From contig NW_024468296.1 in assembly GCF_002104995.1 (NCBI RefSeq), forward strand, positions 1 through 59,575: a DNA stretch of 59,575 bases, read 5' to 3'. Shown here one piece after another: positions 37,057 through 46,473 of the stretch. The notes beneath the pieces are model-generated. The model had not been told where the DNA came from and did not search any database. It saw only the letters and a list, made by a program, of their open reading frames with translations. Positions within the stretch are counted from its first letter, which is position 1. Each line of letters starts with the position of its first letter. The DNA is from Linderina pennispora (taxonomy: Eukaryota; Kickxellomycota; Kickxellomycetes; Kickxellales; Kickxellaceae). A program made the position numbers and the translations under genes.

Positions 37057-37968
37057 ATGAAGACCCGCCCATTGGTTGTCCTTGACGACTACTTTGTCAA
37101 GCGCAATTTGTTTTCGCAGCTAAAGCACAACACCCATGATATCCGCTTCCTGGGCGGCTACTTTGAGGTCTCCAGCGGCAGTCCGTTTCTGACAAAGTTT
37201 TTTTCTACCGAGCACATAATCGCGCAGCAGTGGATGCGCACTGCCGACACCCAAATAACGTACAGCTGGTGGCTCTATGCTGTCCATCTGGCCGCACTCC
37301 TACTGCTGGTGTTTGCGTACCTGGCCAGTCTGTCATCAGCGCCGCTGGTATATTCGCTGGGCACATTACCAAGCATCTGCCTATTGCTGGTGGTCTCATA
37401 CCACGTGTGCTTTTTCCTGGCACTGAACTACAAGCCGACATGGTTCGAGCGCACAGTGATCTTCCATTCGCCGTTTGCGTGGGCAGCCGCCTGGGTATTG
37501 GTGCTGTGCAATGACAGCACTCTGGCGGTGCCGCCGACCAGCCTTTTGGCAATCCATGTGTTCATCTGGTATGTGCGCCGCACGGCCATCGGAATTGTGG
37601 TATTTGAGCGCAAGATCCGTGCCAGCTCCGTCCTGCACTGGAGCCACCGCGCGTACTCGCTGGTGGCGCCGATTTTAATTGCATGGGCCTGGAAATGGTA
37701 TCCGTGCTTGTCGGTCTCGTGGGATCTGTCAGGGTACTCGCCGACGCGCGATTTGCTCGACCAGCGCGTTGTGCGCCAGTGGGCGGCCGAGCGCGAAATC
37801 CCCACGGTGCAGCTGCTGGCTGCCATGGCCATGGCTGGTGGCCTGCATGTTGCCTGGTATAGCTTCATTAGCTATGCCTACCATATGGTCGTCTGGAAGG
37901 AGTATTTGCGCGAGGGCCTTGCGGTCTGGGTCGTCAGCGACGGTGCCATGTGCACAAAACTGTTCTGA
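37057..37968 (+). CDS. Unrecognised multi-pass membrane protein
   Basis: 303 aa, intact, ATG at 37057. I do not recognise the family. About six hydrophobic spans: residues 69-90 (WWLYAVHLAALLLLVFAYLA), about 100-122, 135-152, 157-173, 200-216 and 255-276. The soluble N-terminus (about 65 residues) contains DIRFLGGYF; there are Arg/Lys-rich loops (YVRRTAIGIVVFERKIRAS) and the C-terminus is short. No signal peptide, no ATP-binding or catalytic motif seen. Spacing from Spt8 is 276 bp. A lipid-handling or ER membrane role would be only a guess. Confidence 0.75.
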   Translation: MKTRPLVVLDDYFVKRNLFSQLKHNTHDIRFLGGYFEVSSGSPFLTKFFSTEHIIAQQWMRTADTQITYSWWLYAVHLAALLLLVFAYLASLSSAPLVYSLGTLPSICLLLVVSYHVCFFLALNYKPTWFERTVIFHSPFAWAAAWVLVLCNDSTLAVPPTSLLAIHVFIWYVRRTAIGIVVFERKIRASSVLHWSHRAYSLVAPILIAWAWKWYPCLSVSWDLSGYSPTRDLLDQRVVRQWAAEREIPTVQLLAAMAMAGGLHVAWYSFISYAYHMVVWKEYLREGLAVWVVSDGAMCTKLF

Positions 37969-38346
37969 CTGGCCCCTGTACTTCAGGCGCGTATTTTGTT
38001 TATAGCCTTTTTTTTTTCTTGCATTTCGCGATTGTACACTTATTACCACTCATAAATAGACTGCATATAGTGGCTACCAGGAGCATTTAGTGTTTACTCC
38101 ACCTGACTGATGTAGTTGAAGCTTCACGTACTATTCTACAAGACGATAATGCCAACATAGGCTGTGGCGTAGGAAGCACCCAATCTTCCCAGAGCACTCT
38201 TGACCAAGCATGTTGGCACCGAGCAGACTCGTGAAAAGTGCAGGTAGCAGGGGTCTACTACCCACTATATATTCCAACATCCTCCCCTGTTTTCCAGCAA
38301 CACTTGAATCCCTATCTTTTCTCTTTTGAAAAGCCCTATCTCACTA
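37969..38346 (+). promoter_or_regulatory. Promoter of the first SDR gene
   Basis: 378 bp without a gene. A TATATATT element near 38267-38274 lies about 75 bp upstream of the ATG at 38347, followed by a C/T-rich leader (CCCTATCTTTTCTCTTTTG). Confidence 0.45.
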
Positions 38347-39132
38347 ATGGACATCTACTCATATTTCAGCGTCAAGGACAAATCATTCGTTATTACTGGT
38401 GGCGGCGCCGGTTTAGGCCGCATGATGGCTGAAGGCCTAGTGGCGGCTGGTGCGCATGTTTACATAGCAAGTCGCAACGAGCAGGTACTCAAGGAGACAT
38501 CGCAGTCCCTGACAGCCCAAGGTCCCGGCAAATGCGACTACATCGTCTGCGACATCACGGATCCTGAACAAGTGCAGGAACTGGCGCACAAGCTTACCGA
38601 GCTCGAGCCAAACGGACTACACGCCCTAATTAACAACTGTGGGCGGACATACGTGGCTAACTACAAGGATCATCCTGACGACGAGTTTCTCGATACCTTG
38701 CAACTGAATATGTTCACCCCTTTCCTAGTGTCCAAGACACTCCTGCCACTGCTGAAGCGCGCGGCGACTAAGGAGTGCCCAGCGCGTATAATCAACATAA
38801 CTAGCGTTGCTGGTTACCGAATTTGTGTGTCCACCCACCCGGCGTACATATCGTCCAAGGCCGGTCTGATCCATCTGACCAAGGACATGGCGCAAAAGTT
38901 TGCACCGGACAACATCACGGTCAATTCGATCTCACCCGGCTCGTTTGACTCGCCAATGCTGCGGGATAGCTTGTCAGAGGACTTCTTTATGCAGATGCCA
39001 GATTTAGTTCCGCTGCGCAGGTTAGGAAACACCATAGACATTACTGGAACTGTTGTGTTCCTTGCCTCGGATGCCGGCTCGTATATCACAGGTACTGATA
39101 CGATTCTTGATGGTGGACTGCTTGTAGCGTAA
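38347..39132 (+). CDS. Short-chain dehydrogenase/reductase, RhlG-like, paralog 1
   Basis: Classical SDR, 261 aa, NAD(P)-dependent oxidoreductase. I start at 38347 (MDIYSYFSVKDKSF) because paralog 2 begins with the same residues. The cofactor loop is TGGGAGLGRMM, the stabilising motif INNCG, the catalytic Ser in NITSVAG, and Tyr/Lys in AYISSK. The C-terminal SPGSFDSPML to LDGGLL matches the family end. General fold resembles the 3-oxoacyl-ACP reductase RhlG group; the substrate is unknown. A Fanzor copy lies between this gene and its paralog. Confidence 0.88.
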   Translation: MDIYSYFSVKDKSFVITGGGAGLGRMMAEGLVAAGAHVYIASRNEQVLKETSQSLTAQGPGKCDYIVCDITDPEQVQELAHKLTELEPNGLHALINNCGRTYVANYKDHPDDEFLDTLQLNMFTPFLVSKTLLPLLKRAATKECPARIINITSVAGYRICVSTHPAYISSKAGLIHLTKDMAQKFAPDNITVNSISPGSFDSPMLRDSLSEDFFMQMPDLVPLRRLGNTIDITGTVVFLASDAGSYITGTDTILDGGLLVA

Positions 39133-40101
39133 TGATAGAACAGCACCCTTGGAATAAACACCTATCATAAACCTTTCTAGCTACAATAGACGAATATTTT
39201 GACTGGACTATCTTGTTATATACTGTCAGAAAACTGTGGAATGTTAGTCATAAAGATGGAGATGACTCTTTGTAGGATAAATTCTTTCAGACTATTTCCA
39301 TCAGCAGCTTTGTTGGATAAGCAAAGGGAAAGACAGCTCAGAAGTTGTGTATTGAACAATCATCTATTCAAGTTACGTATACGCATAGTGCTACCCGAAA
39401 AGGTCGTACTAGTGGCAAGCGGGTCGCAGCAAAGCCACCAGGCGGGTCTATAAATAAGGCCAAGTAGCCCACTCGTCTCCAGTCCCTGGCTCACGACCCC
39501 GGGACGTTTTCCAGTCAATATATTCTCGTATACCACTATATTTTCGCATATTACATAGCCTCTCAAGTATAAATGGCATCAGTTAGCTAGGATGCATATT
39601 TTTTTTTACTGAAACTGCACTCGAGAACTCCTCACCGACGTACAATACAAGGGATCAGTGTGCATGCTTGTAGCGAAAAGATAACCTAATTGCCTTCATT
39701 GACACTCAGCAACTCATAGATTGTGCAACATGCAGCCATCAATCCCACCATTGGCTCTAGCGATATATCCATCAGTTATACTGACCTGGATAGGATGAGT
39801 TGCATAAGGGTTGTAGTTCAGGCCAGTGCTGGTTCTGTATTCTCTATGGCATTTCTGGTGTTGTATGTGGCTCTAACAAGAGGCAAGTGTAGTTAAGGAA
39901 GCTGAGGGAGAATGTAGACGAGATCGAAGAAATAAACTAGGAAATGTATTAGTAATTTTTCTAGCTTCATCTACAAAATAGTATCTGGAAGTGGGCCTGG
40001 TAGGCATGTATTAATAAGCATTTTTGCAGAGTAGGAAGAAGATGGGGTTCTAAAAAGATCCTTTACAAAAGATACCCTTTTTCGTCATGCCCTTCACCTC
40101 G
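39133..40101. other. AT-rich intergenic DNA with an orphan TATA promoter-like segment
   Basis: No gene recognised. TATAAATA near 39449-39456 in a local promoter-like setting is followed by C/T-rich DNA and then ATGGCATCAGTTAGCTAG at 39571, an ORF that stops after five codons. It may be the leftover 5' end of a lost gene. Confidence 0.35.
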
Positions 40102-40565
40102 TCAAGCTGTGAGGATAGCAGCTAGAGTCTGAACGTCTCTGAAGGTGGACATCGCTAAGGGGTGGAATCTATCAACTATGTTGCTGATAATGGCAATCTG
40201 TAACGGTGTGTATTTAAGCGTTGTGAGGATGGTGGAAACTATGAATAGATAATAACTTAATCGTAATTCCTTCAGCCTTGGGAATACTACCGGTGAATAG
40301 TATGCGTATGATTCTTCTGTGGATTCAAATACGACAGGGCTGTGATAAATTTTGAGCAATGTTAGGGTTTCGAAGATGACTTGTCCAGGCAAACTGTATC
40401 TGAAGATATGCCATGAATATGCAATGCCAGAATAATATATAGCTAGTTTTCCCAGTGAGGGTGTAAGTATTTTAGAGAGATATCCAGCACTCCTGCTAGC
40501 GATGTAAAAGTCTAACCTAGTGAGGTATGGAAGTACTTGTGACCAAACTCTGGAAATATAACATC
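40102..40565 (-). pseudogene. Fragment of an unrecognised leucine-rich ORF beside Fanzor copy 2
   Basis: Open frame on the minus strand from about 40565 to the stop at 40102, about 154 codons without an early ATG. The repeating pattern RVWSQVLPYLTRLDFYI, SLGKLAIYYSG, ETLTLLKIY and FPRLKELRLS looks like an irregular leucine-rich repeat array of the F-box/LRR type. It begins within about 15 bp of the right end of Fanzor copy 2, so its 5' part was probably displaced by the insertion. Family assignment is weak. Confidence 0.4.
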
Positions 40566-40576
40566 AGATACTAGAA

Positions 40577-40722
40577 ATACTCTGCTCGCGATGCGAGCTC
40601 GGTTACTAGTCAGCATGGGTTGACACGTCGATAAGAGCATCACGGCGAACCGGTCATTTGAACGTGTCGGATGGTTGTTGGTGCAATGTCGATCATGGAC
40701 ATCTCCAACCTTGGTGGCCTGC
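40577..40722 (-). ncRNA. Candidate Fanzor guide (omega/fRNA) scaffold, copy 2
   Basis: Matches copy 1 at 10474-10617; positions 40606-40688 are the 83-nt identical block. The outer end carries a perfect hairpin, GCTCGC-GAT-GCGAGC at 40584-40598, whose copy-1 equivalent has one mismatch. The GACACG/CGTGTC stem and the UUCG-capped hairpin are both present. RNA status is inferred from position and conservation. Confidence 0.45.
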
Positions 40723-42147
40723 TCAGCGCAGGCGCTTCAGCGCTGGTTCGCTGCTGCTGGCAGCAGAATCGCCTGCTGCTGCACGCCTCTTGCGCGGGTT
40801 CTTTGTTTCAGGGGTGGTGCCAGAATCATTGGCAGCAATGGCCGCAGAACGACAGAACCGTTCAGGAATACTGCCTGAATCACAGAGTGACTGGGAAATG
40901 AGTCTGAAGTTTAGAACTGCTGCGAGATCGCGGTTCAAGAGCCAAGACGAATAGGCTCGCCTGTATTGTGCCATGGCCCGCTTACATGACTCGCTTGTAC
41001 AGCGGAGAAGGCCATGGCACTTCACAGTTGGGTTCCTCGATCTCTGGTAGGGCCGCAGGTTGGGAACATGCCGGAATGTCTGCAGCGACTTTTCCCAGCA
41101 GAACGGGCACATCGACGATGTCCGGAATTCGTCGATCAGATAGACTTCAAAGCCATGGTGCTTGAACTTGTCGCGCCATCCCTTGCCACGAATCGGCGCA
41201 TGGTGCCGGGCCATCAGCGCACTCTAATTGCCCATGATCAGCACTGGATCTGGACCGAACTTGCTCCGGAGTTTTGCGGCAAGCCTGTGGTCTGCACGGG
41301 CCTGGTTCATGAATGAATCAAGGCGCAGCTTGCGGTGAAGCGGGTACACCTTGGGACTGGTACTGACACCTGGATGGGCCTTCCAGCGCCTTTGGTGCTG
41401 CTTGTTTGACTTGGTGGGCTGCTGCTCTGGTAACCTTCGCGCTGTCATCGTGCTGGCATAAAACGGTGCTAGGACATACCGCACAGATGCACGGGCAGCA
41501 ACGTAGGCACGGAATTTTGCTAGGCTAAGGGTCCGGCAGCAGTGCTTGGAAAGCTCTGCCTCTGCTCTGCGGACAGCATCTTCTGGGACTTGATTCTTTG
41601 TAGCCTGACGAACCCTGTCATAGTGGCGCAGCTTGAGCTCCTTGTTGCGCTGCTGCCATGTGTAGCGGTAGAGCATTTTTTCACCCTCTTTCCCATTGCT
41701 GCTATTTTCGTGCATCATATACAGTAAATCGCCCCGACCTGGATCGATGAATACACAGCGGCCTTTCAGATTCTGCAGCTCTGGCTGTGGTATTTGGTGG
41801 ATATAGCAACAGTCAGCTGTAGCATCAGCATCTACTGCAGCACCAGTCTTAGGTACCTTGTCTTGTAACAAAATGCATATCGTTATACCATCTGTTGTTG
41901 CCATTCCGTGGAATTTTCTATCACCATGCGCCTTAAATGGCTTTGATGTTAGATCTGCGACCCGGCCCCACACATCCCACACAGATTGTGTGATCCCTTG
42001 GACTGGGTCGTGTGCACAGACTGGGGGTTCTGGTGCATATGCATTGTTAAGTGCTGCAACAGTGTACATGGATCGCATAAATATAATCTTGTTGCCGAAA
42101 GAAAGAGCGCACATACGCTTTGTTTGTCTTTGAAGTATTATGAGCAA
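40723..42147 (-). pseudogene. Fanzor (TnpB-like RNA-guided nuclease) copy 2, one in-frame amber codon
   Basis: One continuous frame of 475 codons broken only by TAG at 41224-41226. It sits in LIMGN-stop-S, where Fanzors typically have Trp (G-D/N-W-S), so TGG to TAG is likely. Motifs: WGRVADLTSKPF and FHGMATTDG; RuvC-I VFIDPGRGDLLYM near 41735; then MARHHAPIRGKGWRD, LIDEFRTSSMCPFC (first zinc pair), CHGLLRCTSESCKR (second pair), and LNRDLAAVLNFRLI with the last RuvC Asp. It ends PALKRLR. The protein lacks the N-terminal module (about 200 residues) that copy 1 keeps; there is no ATG at the frame start (42147 is TTG), so it is also 5'-truncated. Lies between the two SDR paralogs. Confidence 0.9.
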
Positions 42148-42388
42148 TGGAAACTCAAAACTGATGGAAGGAAAGTAGAAACCGCAAATTCTTTGCTGTA
42201 TTTAATTCTCGGGGAGGGGGGACAGAGGGATCATACTTGGACCCTCATCTTAACCGTACTATTCGTTTCCTAAACTTGCTTCAAAATGGTCGACTATACC
42301 TTTCCAGTTATCATAAAACGGCTGTTTCCCTTTGCCTTTCGTTCTTTCTGAACTCACTTTTTCAATACTCTTTTTTTTAACTATCAAA

Positions 42389-43177
42389 ATGGACATATAC
42401 TCATTCTTTAGTGTCAAGGACAAAGCGTTCGTTGTTACTGGTGGTGGCACTGGCATTGGCCGCATGATGGCTGAAGGGCTAGTATCGGCTGGTGCGCGTG
42501 TCTATATTACCAGTCGCAACGAGCAGGTGCTCAAGGAGACATCGCAGTCCCTGACAGCTCAAGGTCCCGGCAAATGCGACTACATCGTCTGCGACATCAC
42601 GGATCCTGAACAAGTGCAGCAACTGGCGCACAGGCTTACCGAGCTCGAGCCAAACGGGCTACACGCTCTAATAAACAACTCCGGAAAAATGCACAAGTCG
42701 AACTATGAGGATCACTCTGACGACGAGTTTCTCAGTACCTTGCAGCTGAATATGTTTACCCCTTTCCTAGTGTCCAAGACACTCCTGCCGCTGCTGAAGC
42801 GCGTGGCAACTAAGGAGTGCCCAGCGCGTATAATCAACATCGCTAGCATTGCTGGTACTCGAGTTCCTGCAATCACTTACCCAGCGTACATGTCGTCCAA
42901 GGCCGGTCTGATCCATCTGACCAAGGACATGGCGCAAAAGTTTGCGCAGTACAACATCACCGTCAACTCGATCTCACCAGGCATGTTTGAGTCGGAATTG
43001 CTTCGCAGTACCATGAGTGAGGACGCGTACACAAATCTTCCAGACATAATCCCTTTACGCAGGCTCGGGACTACTCGAGATATCGCCACCGCTGTGATAT
43101 TTCTGACATCGGATGCTGGCTCATACATCACTGGTGCCGACGTTGTGGTTGATGGTGGAGCTCTCAACCGACCATGA
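42389..43177 (+). CDS. Short-chain dehydrogenase/reductase, RhlG-like, paralog 2
   Basis: 262 aa, start MDIYSFFSVKDKAF at 42389 after a T-rich leader. The cofactor loop is TGGGTGIGRMM, INNSG follows, the catalytic Ser is in NIASIAG, and Tyr/Lys are in AYMSSK. The ending is VVVDGGALNRP. The DNA is about 95% identical to paralog 1 over the block encoding RNEQVLKET to ALINN and from the FLSTLQLNMF block to RIINI. It diverges in the segment after NNSG and in the C-terminal lid, the parts that shape the substrate pocket. The reaction type is supported; the substrate is unknown. Confidence 0.88.
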   Translation: MDIYSFFSVKDKAFVVTGGGTGIGRMMAEGLVSAGARVYITSRNEQVLKETSQSLTAQGPGKCDYIVCDITDPEQVQQLAHRLTELEPNGLHALINNSGKMHKSNYEDHSDDEFLSTLQLNMFTPFLVSKTLLPLLKRVATKECPARIINIASIAGTRVPAITYPAYMSSKAGLIHLTKDMAQKFAQYNITVNSISPGMFESELLRSTMSEDAYTNLPDIIPLRRLGTTRDIATAVIFLTSDAGSYITGADVVVDGGALNRP

Positions 43178-43288
43178 TATTGAATTTGGACCTGGTCCGC
43201 TGTAGCCCCTTAGTCCCATCATGTGTTTATTAGAAGGCTGAGCCTTCAGTCTATGTTCCTACCACCAACGCGTAGTGAGCCTCTAGCG

Positions 43289-43304
43289 ACTCGCGCAAGC
43301 GAGT
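43289..43304. other. Perfect 6-bp hairpin with GCAA loop upstream of the leucyl-tRNA synthetase gene
   Basis: ACTCGC-GCAA-GCGAGT. If transcribed it would be a GNRA-capped hairpin in the 5' leader, about 150 nt before the ATG at 43452. It may be only a DNA palindrome. Confidence 0.35.
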
Positions 43305-43451
43305 GAGCCGCCAGACTGCGCGAGCCGGACCGGTTCTAAACTCTATTAGCGTCATCTATCTGCCTCCGTCTGATCCCCTGCCTTCACTCCAATGCTTTAA
43401 CGACCTCCCCTTTCCACATTTAAATTCAAAAAAGCCTAATTATACTTCAGC

Positions 43452-46381
43452 ATGCTCAGACTCAGCCGGTGTGTTCAGCAGTCTGGCCAGATCGCGGCTT
43501 GCAGAGTTGCAGCGAGCAACCATAGGATGTTCAGCACCTGTCGGGCGCTTCTGGCGCAGCATGCAAAGTTTGCCGAATGGATCGACAACACAGGCAAGCT
43601 TGACTCGAAGGCACTCGAGACCAAGTGGAAAGCACGGTGGGCTGAACTGAAAGCCAGCCAGCCCGACCTCGGCAGCCAGGAGCTGAGCGCAGCGGAGATC
43701 GAAAAAATGTTCTATGTGCTGGTCATGTTCCCGTACCCGTCAGGAATGCTGCACATGGGGCATGTGCGTGTATACACGATCAGCGACACGCTGTCGCGGT
43801 TCCACCGGATGACCGGCAAGCACGTGCTGCACCCGATGGGCTGGGATGCGTTTGGGCTGCCGGCAGAGAACGCTGCGATCGAGCGCAATGTTGCTCCTGG
43901 CGACTGGACGAAGCGCAACATTGCGGCGATGAAAGAGCAACTGGAGACAATTCTGACCGACTTCAACTGGGACCGCGAGCTGGCGACATGCGATCCAGAG
44001 TACTACAAATGGACGCAGCATATATTCCTGCAGCTGTTCAACAACGACATGGTGTATCGGAAAGAGGCTGTTGTCAACTGGGACCCAGTCGACCAGACAG
44101 TGCTGGCGAACGAACAGGTCGACAAGAACGGGCGGTCGTGGAGATCGGGTGCTGTGGTTGAGCAGCGCAAGCTCAAGCAGTGGTTCGCCAAGATCACTGA
44201 CTATGCCGAGGACCTGCTCAAGGACCTGGAGGGTCTGGACTGGCCCGAGCATGTAAAGAGCATGCAGTCGAACTGGATCGGCCGGTCTGAGGGCGCAGAG
44301 TTTTCGTTCAGCCTCATCCAAGAAGGTAGCTCAGAGCTGCCTGCTGACTCGATCAGCGTGTTTACCAGTCGTCCCGACACGCTGTTTGGTGTGTCCTACT
44401 TGGCCATTGCCGCTGATCATCCGCTTGTATCGGCAGAGTACCTGCCCAAAGACCGGGCGGATGAGGTGGTGAGGCGTGCTAAAGAGATCAGCAGCAGTCT
44501 GGCTGGTGGTGGTGACCGTGCCGCGCAGGGATCAAAGGCTGGTGTGTTTACTGGATTGTACGCCAAGCATCCACTTGACCCAGCGCGCAAGGTGCCAGTC
44601 TACATTGCGGACTACGTGCTGTCGACCTACGGTACCGGTGCAGTGATGGGTGTACCAGCCCATGACATTCGCGACTACGAGTTCTCCCAGGCGAACAGAA
44701 TTGAAATCGGCAATGCCGTAGTGGAGCCCAGCAGTCCCTCTGACGGCAGTGCTGCTCCGAGTGGCGAGCTCCCAGTATTCACCAGTCTGGGGGTTTTGCG
44801 GCGTGTGCCAGAAAACGGGCCCTTTGGCGGTATGACCAGCGAGGACGCAATGAAGGCGGTTGTCGCTGCAGCCTCCAAGACCGGCGCTGGTAAGGCTGTA
44901 GTCAACTACCGGCTACGCGACTGGCTCCTGTCGCGACAGCGCTATTGGGGTGCACCGGTCCCGATCATCCACTGTGAGTCGTGCGGTGTAGTGCCGGTGC
45001 CCGAGAAGGACCTGCCCGTGGAGCTCCCGTCCAATGTGCAGCTGTCGGGCGCGGCGGTAGCCCGCTGGCAAGGGCAGCCGACTGGGTCAACTGCAAATGC
45101 CCCAAGTGCAATGGTGCGGCGAAGCGCGATACCGACACCCTGGACACGTTTGTCGATTCGTCATGGTACTTTTTGCGTTACGCTGATGCCCAAAATGCGG
45201 CAAAGCCGTTCAGCGCAGCAAAGGCGACTGCTGCTATGCCAGTTGATATCTACATTGGCGGTGTTGAGCACGCTATCCTGCATCTGCTGTACTCGCGGTT
45301 TATCAGCAAGTTCCTGTGGAAGACCGGCGCGTACGGGTCCAAAGCAGATCTGAGCGCTCTGGACGATGCCGCAAAGTTGGCAGCGCTGGCCAGGGAGACG
45401 AGCAGTGGGGCTCGTAACGGCGAGCCATTCAAGCGGCTGCTGACGCAGGGAATGGTGCATGGCCTCACATACAAGGACCCACATACTGGCCGGTTCCTGA
45501 AGCCCGATGAAGTTGAAGTACCCAGCAAGGCTGGCAATGGTGCGAAGATCATCGCGACTGGCGAGGCACCAGCTGTATCCTACGAGAAAATGTCCAAGTC
45601 AAAGTACAATGGCGTGGACCCAACCGAGACAGTGGCGAAATACGGAGCCGACGCAACTCGCCTACATATGCTGTATCTGGCGCCGCCACAGGACGTGCTG
45701 GAGTGGGACACGCAGAGCATCGTCGGCATGCAGCGGTGGATCAACCGCCTTGGCCGTCTGGTAGACAGTGCTGCAGAGAATGCACCCAAGCAGAGCTGGC
45801 CGCAGTGCGTAGGTGAGCGCGCCAGATGGAGCAAGGAAGCGCAGGAGACATACAGGCAGACGAATGTGGCCGTACAGCGCGCCAGCGAGTCCCTAAGCGG
45901 CTCGTTTGCGTTCAACACGGCGATTGCAGCGCTGATCGAGCTGTCAAACTACCTGGCGACGGTGAAGGACACATCGCACGCGACATTTGCGTATGGCATT
46001 GCGAGCCTGGTCAAGATGGTCAGCCCATTCGCGCCCAGCGTCGGCGAGGAGCTGTGGGAGGTGCTCGGCAAGGCTGGGTTCCTGGCAGCTGCCGATCTGG
46101 CGACCAGCGCTGGCGGTGGCGTGTTTGCGCAGAGCTGGCCTGATGTCGACCAGTCCGCACTCAGGAAGCTTAGTGTAACCATCGTGGTGCAGATCAACGG
46201 CAAGGTGCGGTTCAGGCTCGAGGACACCGAGCCCGACCAGGACAAGGAGAGCATCATTGCGACCATCATGGAGCAGCCGCAGGCCAAGAAGTGGCTACGC
46301 TCTGACGACGGCACACCGAAGCAGGTTGTCAAGACCATCCACGTGCCCAACAAGCTCATAAACATCATCGTTGCAAAATAA
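43452..46381 (+). CDS. NAM2: Mitochondrial leucyl-tRNA synthetase
   Basis: Charges mitochondrial tRNA-Leu; the yeast homologue also aids group I intron splicing. The Arg-rich presequence [19 protein letters not shown] supports import. Class Ia Rossmann core: [18 protein letters not shown] (HIGH motif as HMGH), then [14 protein letters not shown]. The CP1 editing domain ([16 protein letters not shown]) follows, then [13 protein letters not shown] and [14 protein letters not shown] (KMSKS near 45590). The bacterial-type C-terminus ends NIIVAK at 46381. One frame break near 45050 joins VQLSG to [11 protein letters not shown] and needs a single added C (SGRGGSPL). Convergent with the lactate dehydrogenase gene, 92 bp between stops. 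Confidence 0.95.
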
Positions 46382-46473
46382 GTTACAAGAAATGTGGTAT
46401 TATTTGACAAGTCAAGGTAGAGGAACGGGCTAGGTAGTTGGCCGCTCGAGGGGATATGGAGTGAGCAAGAAGC

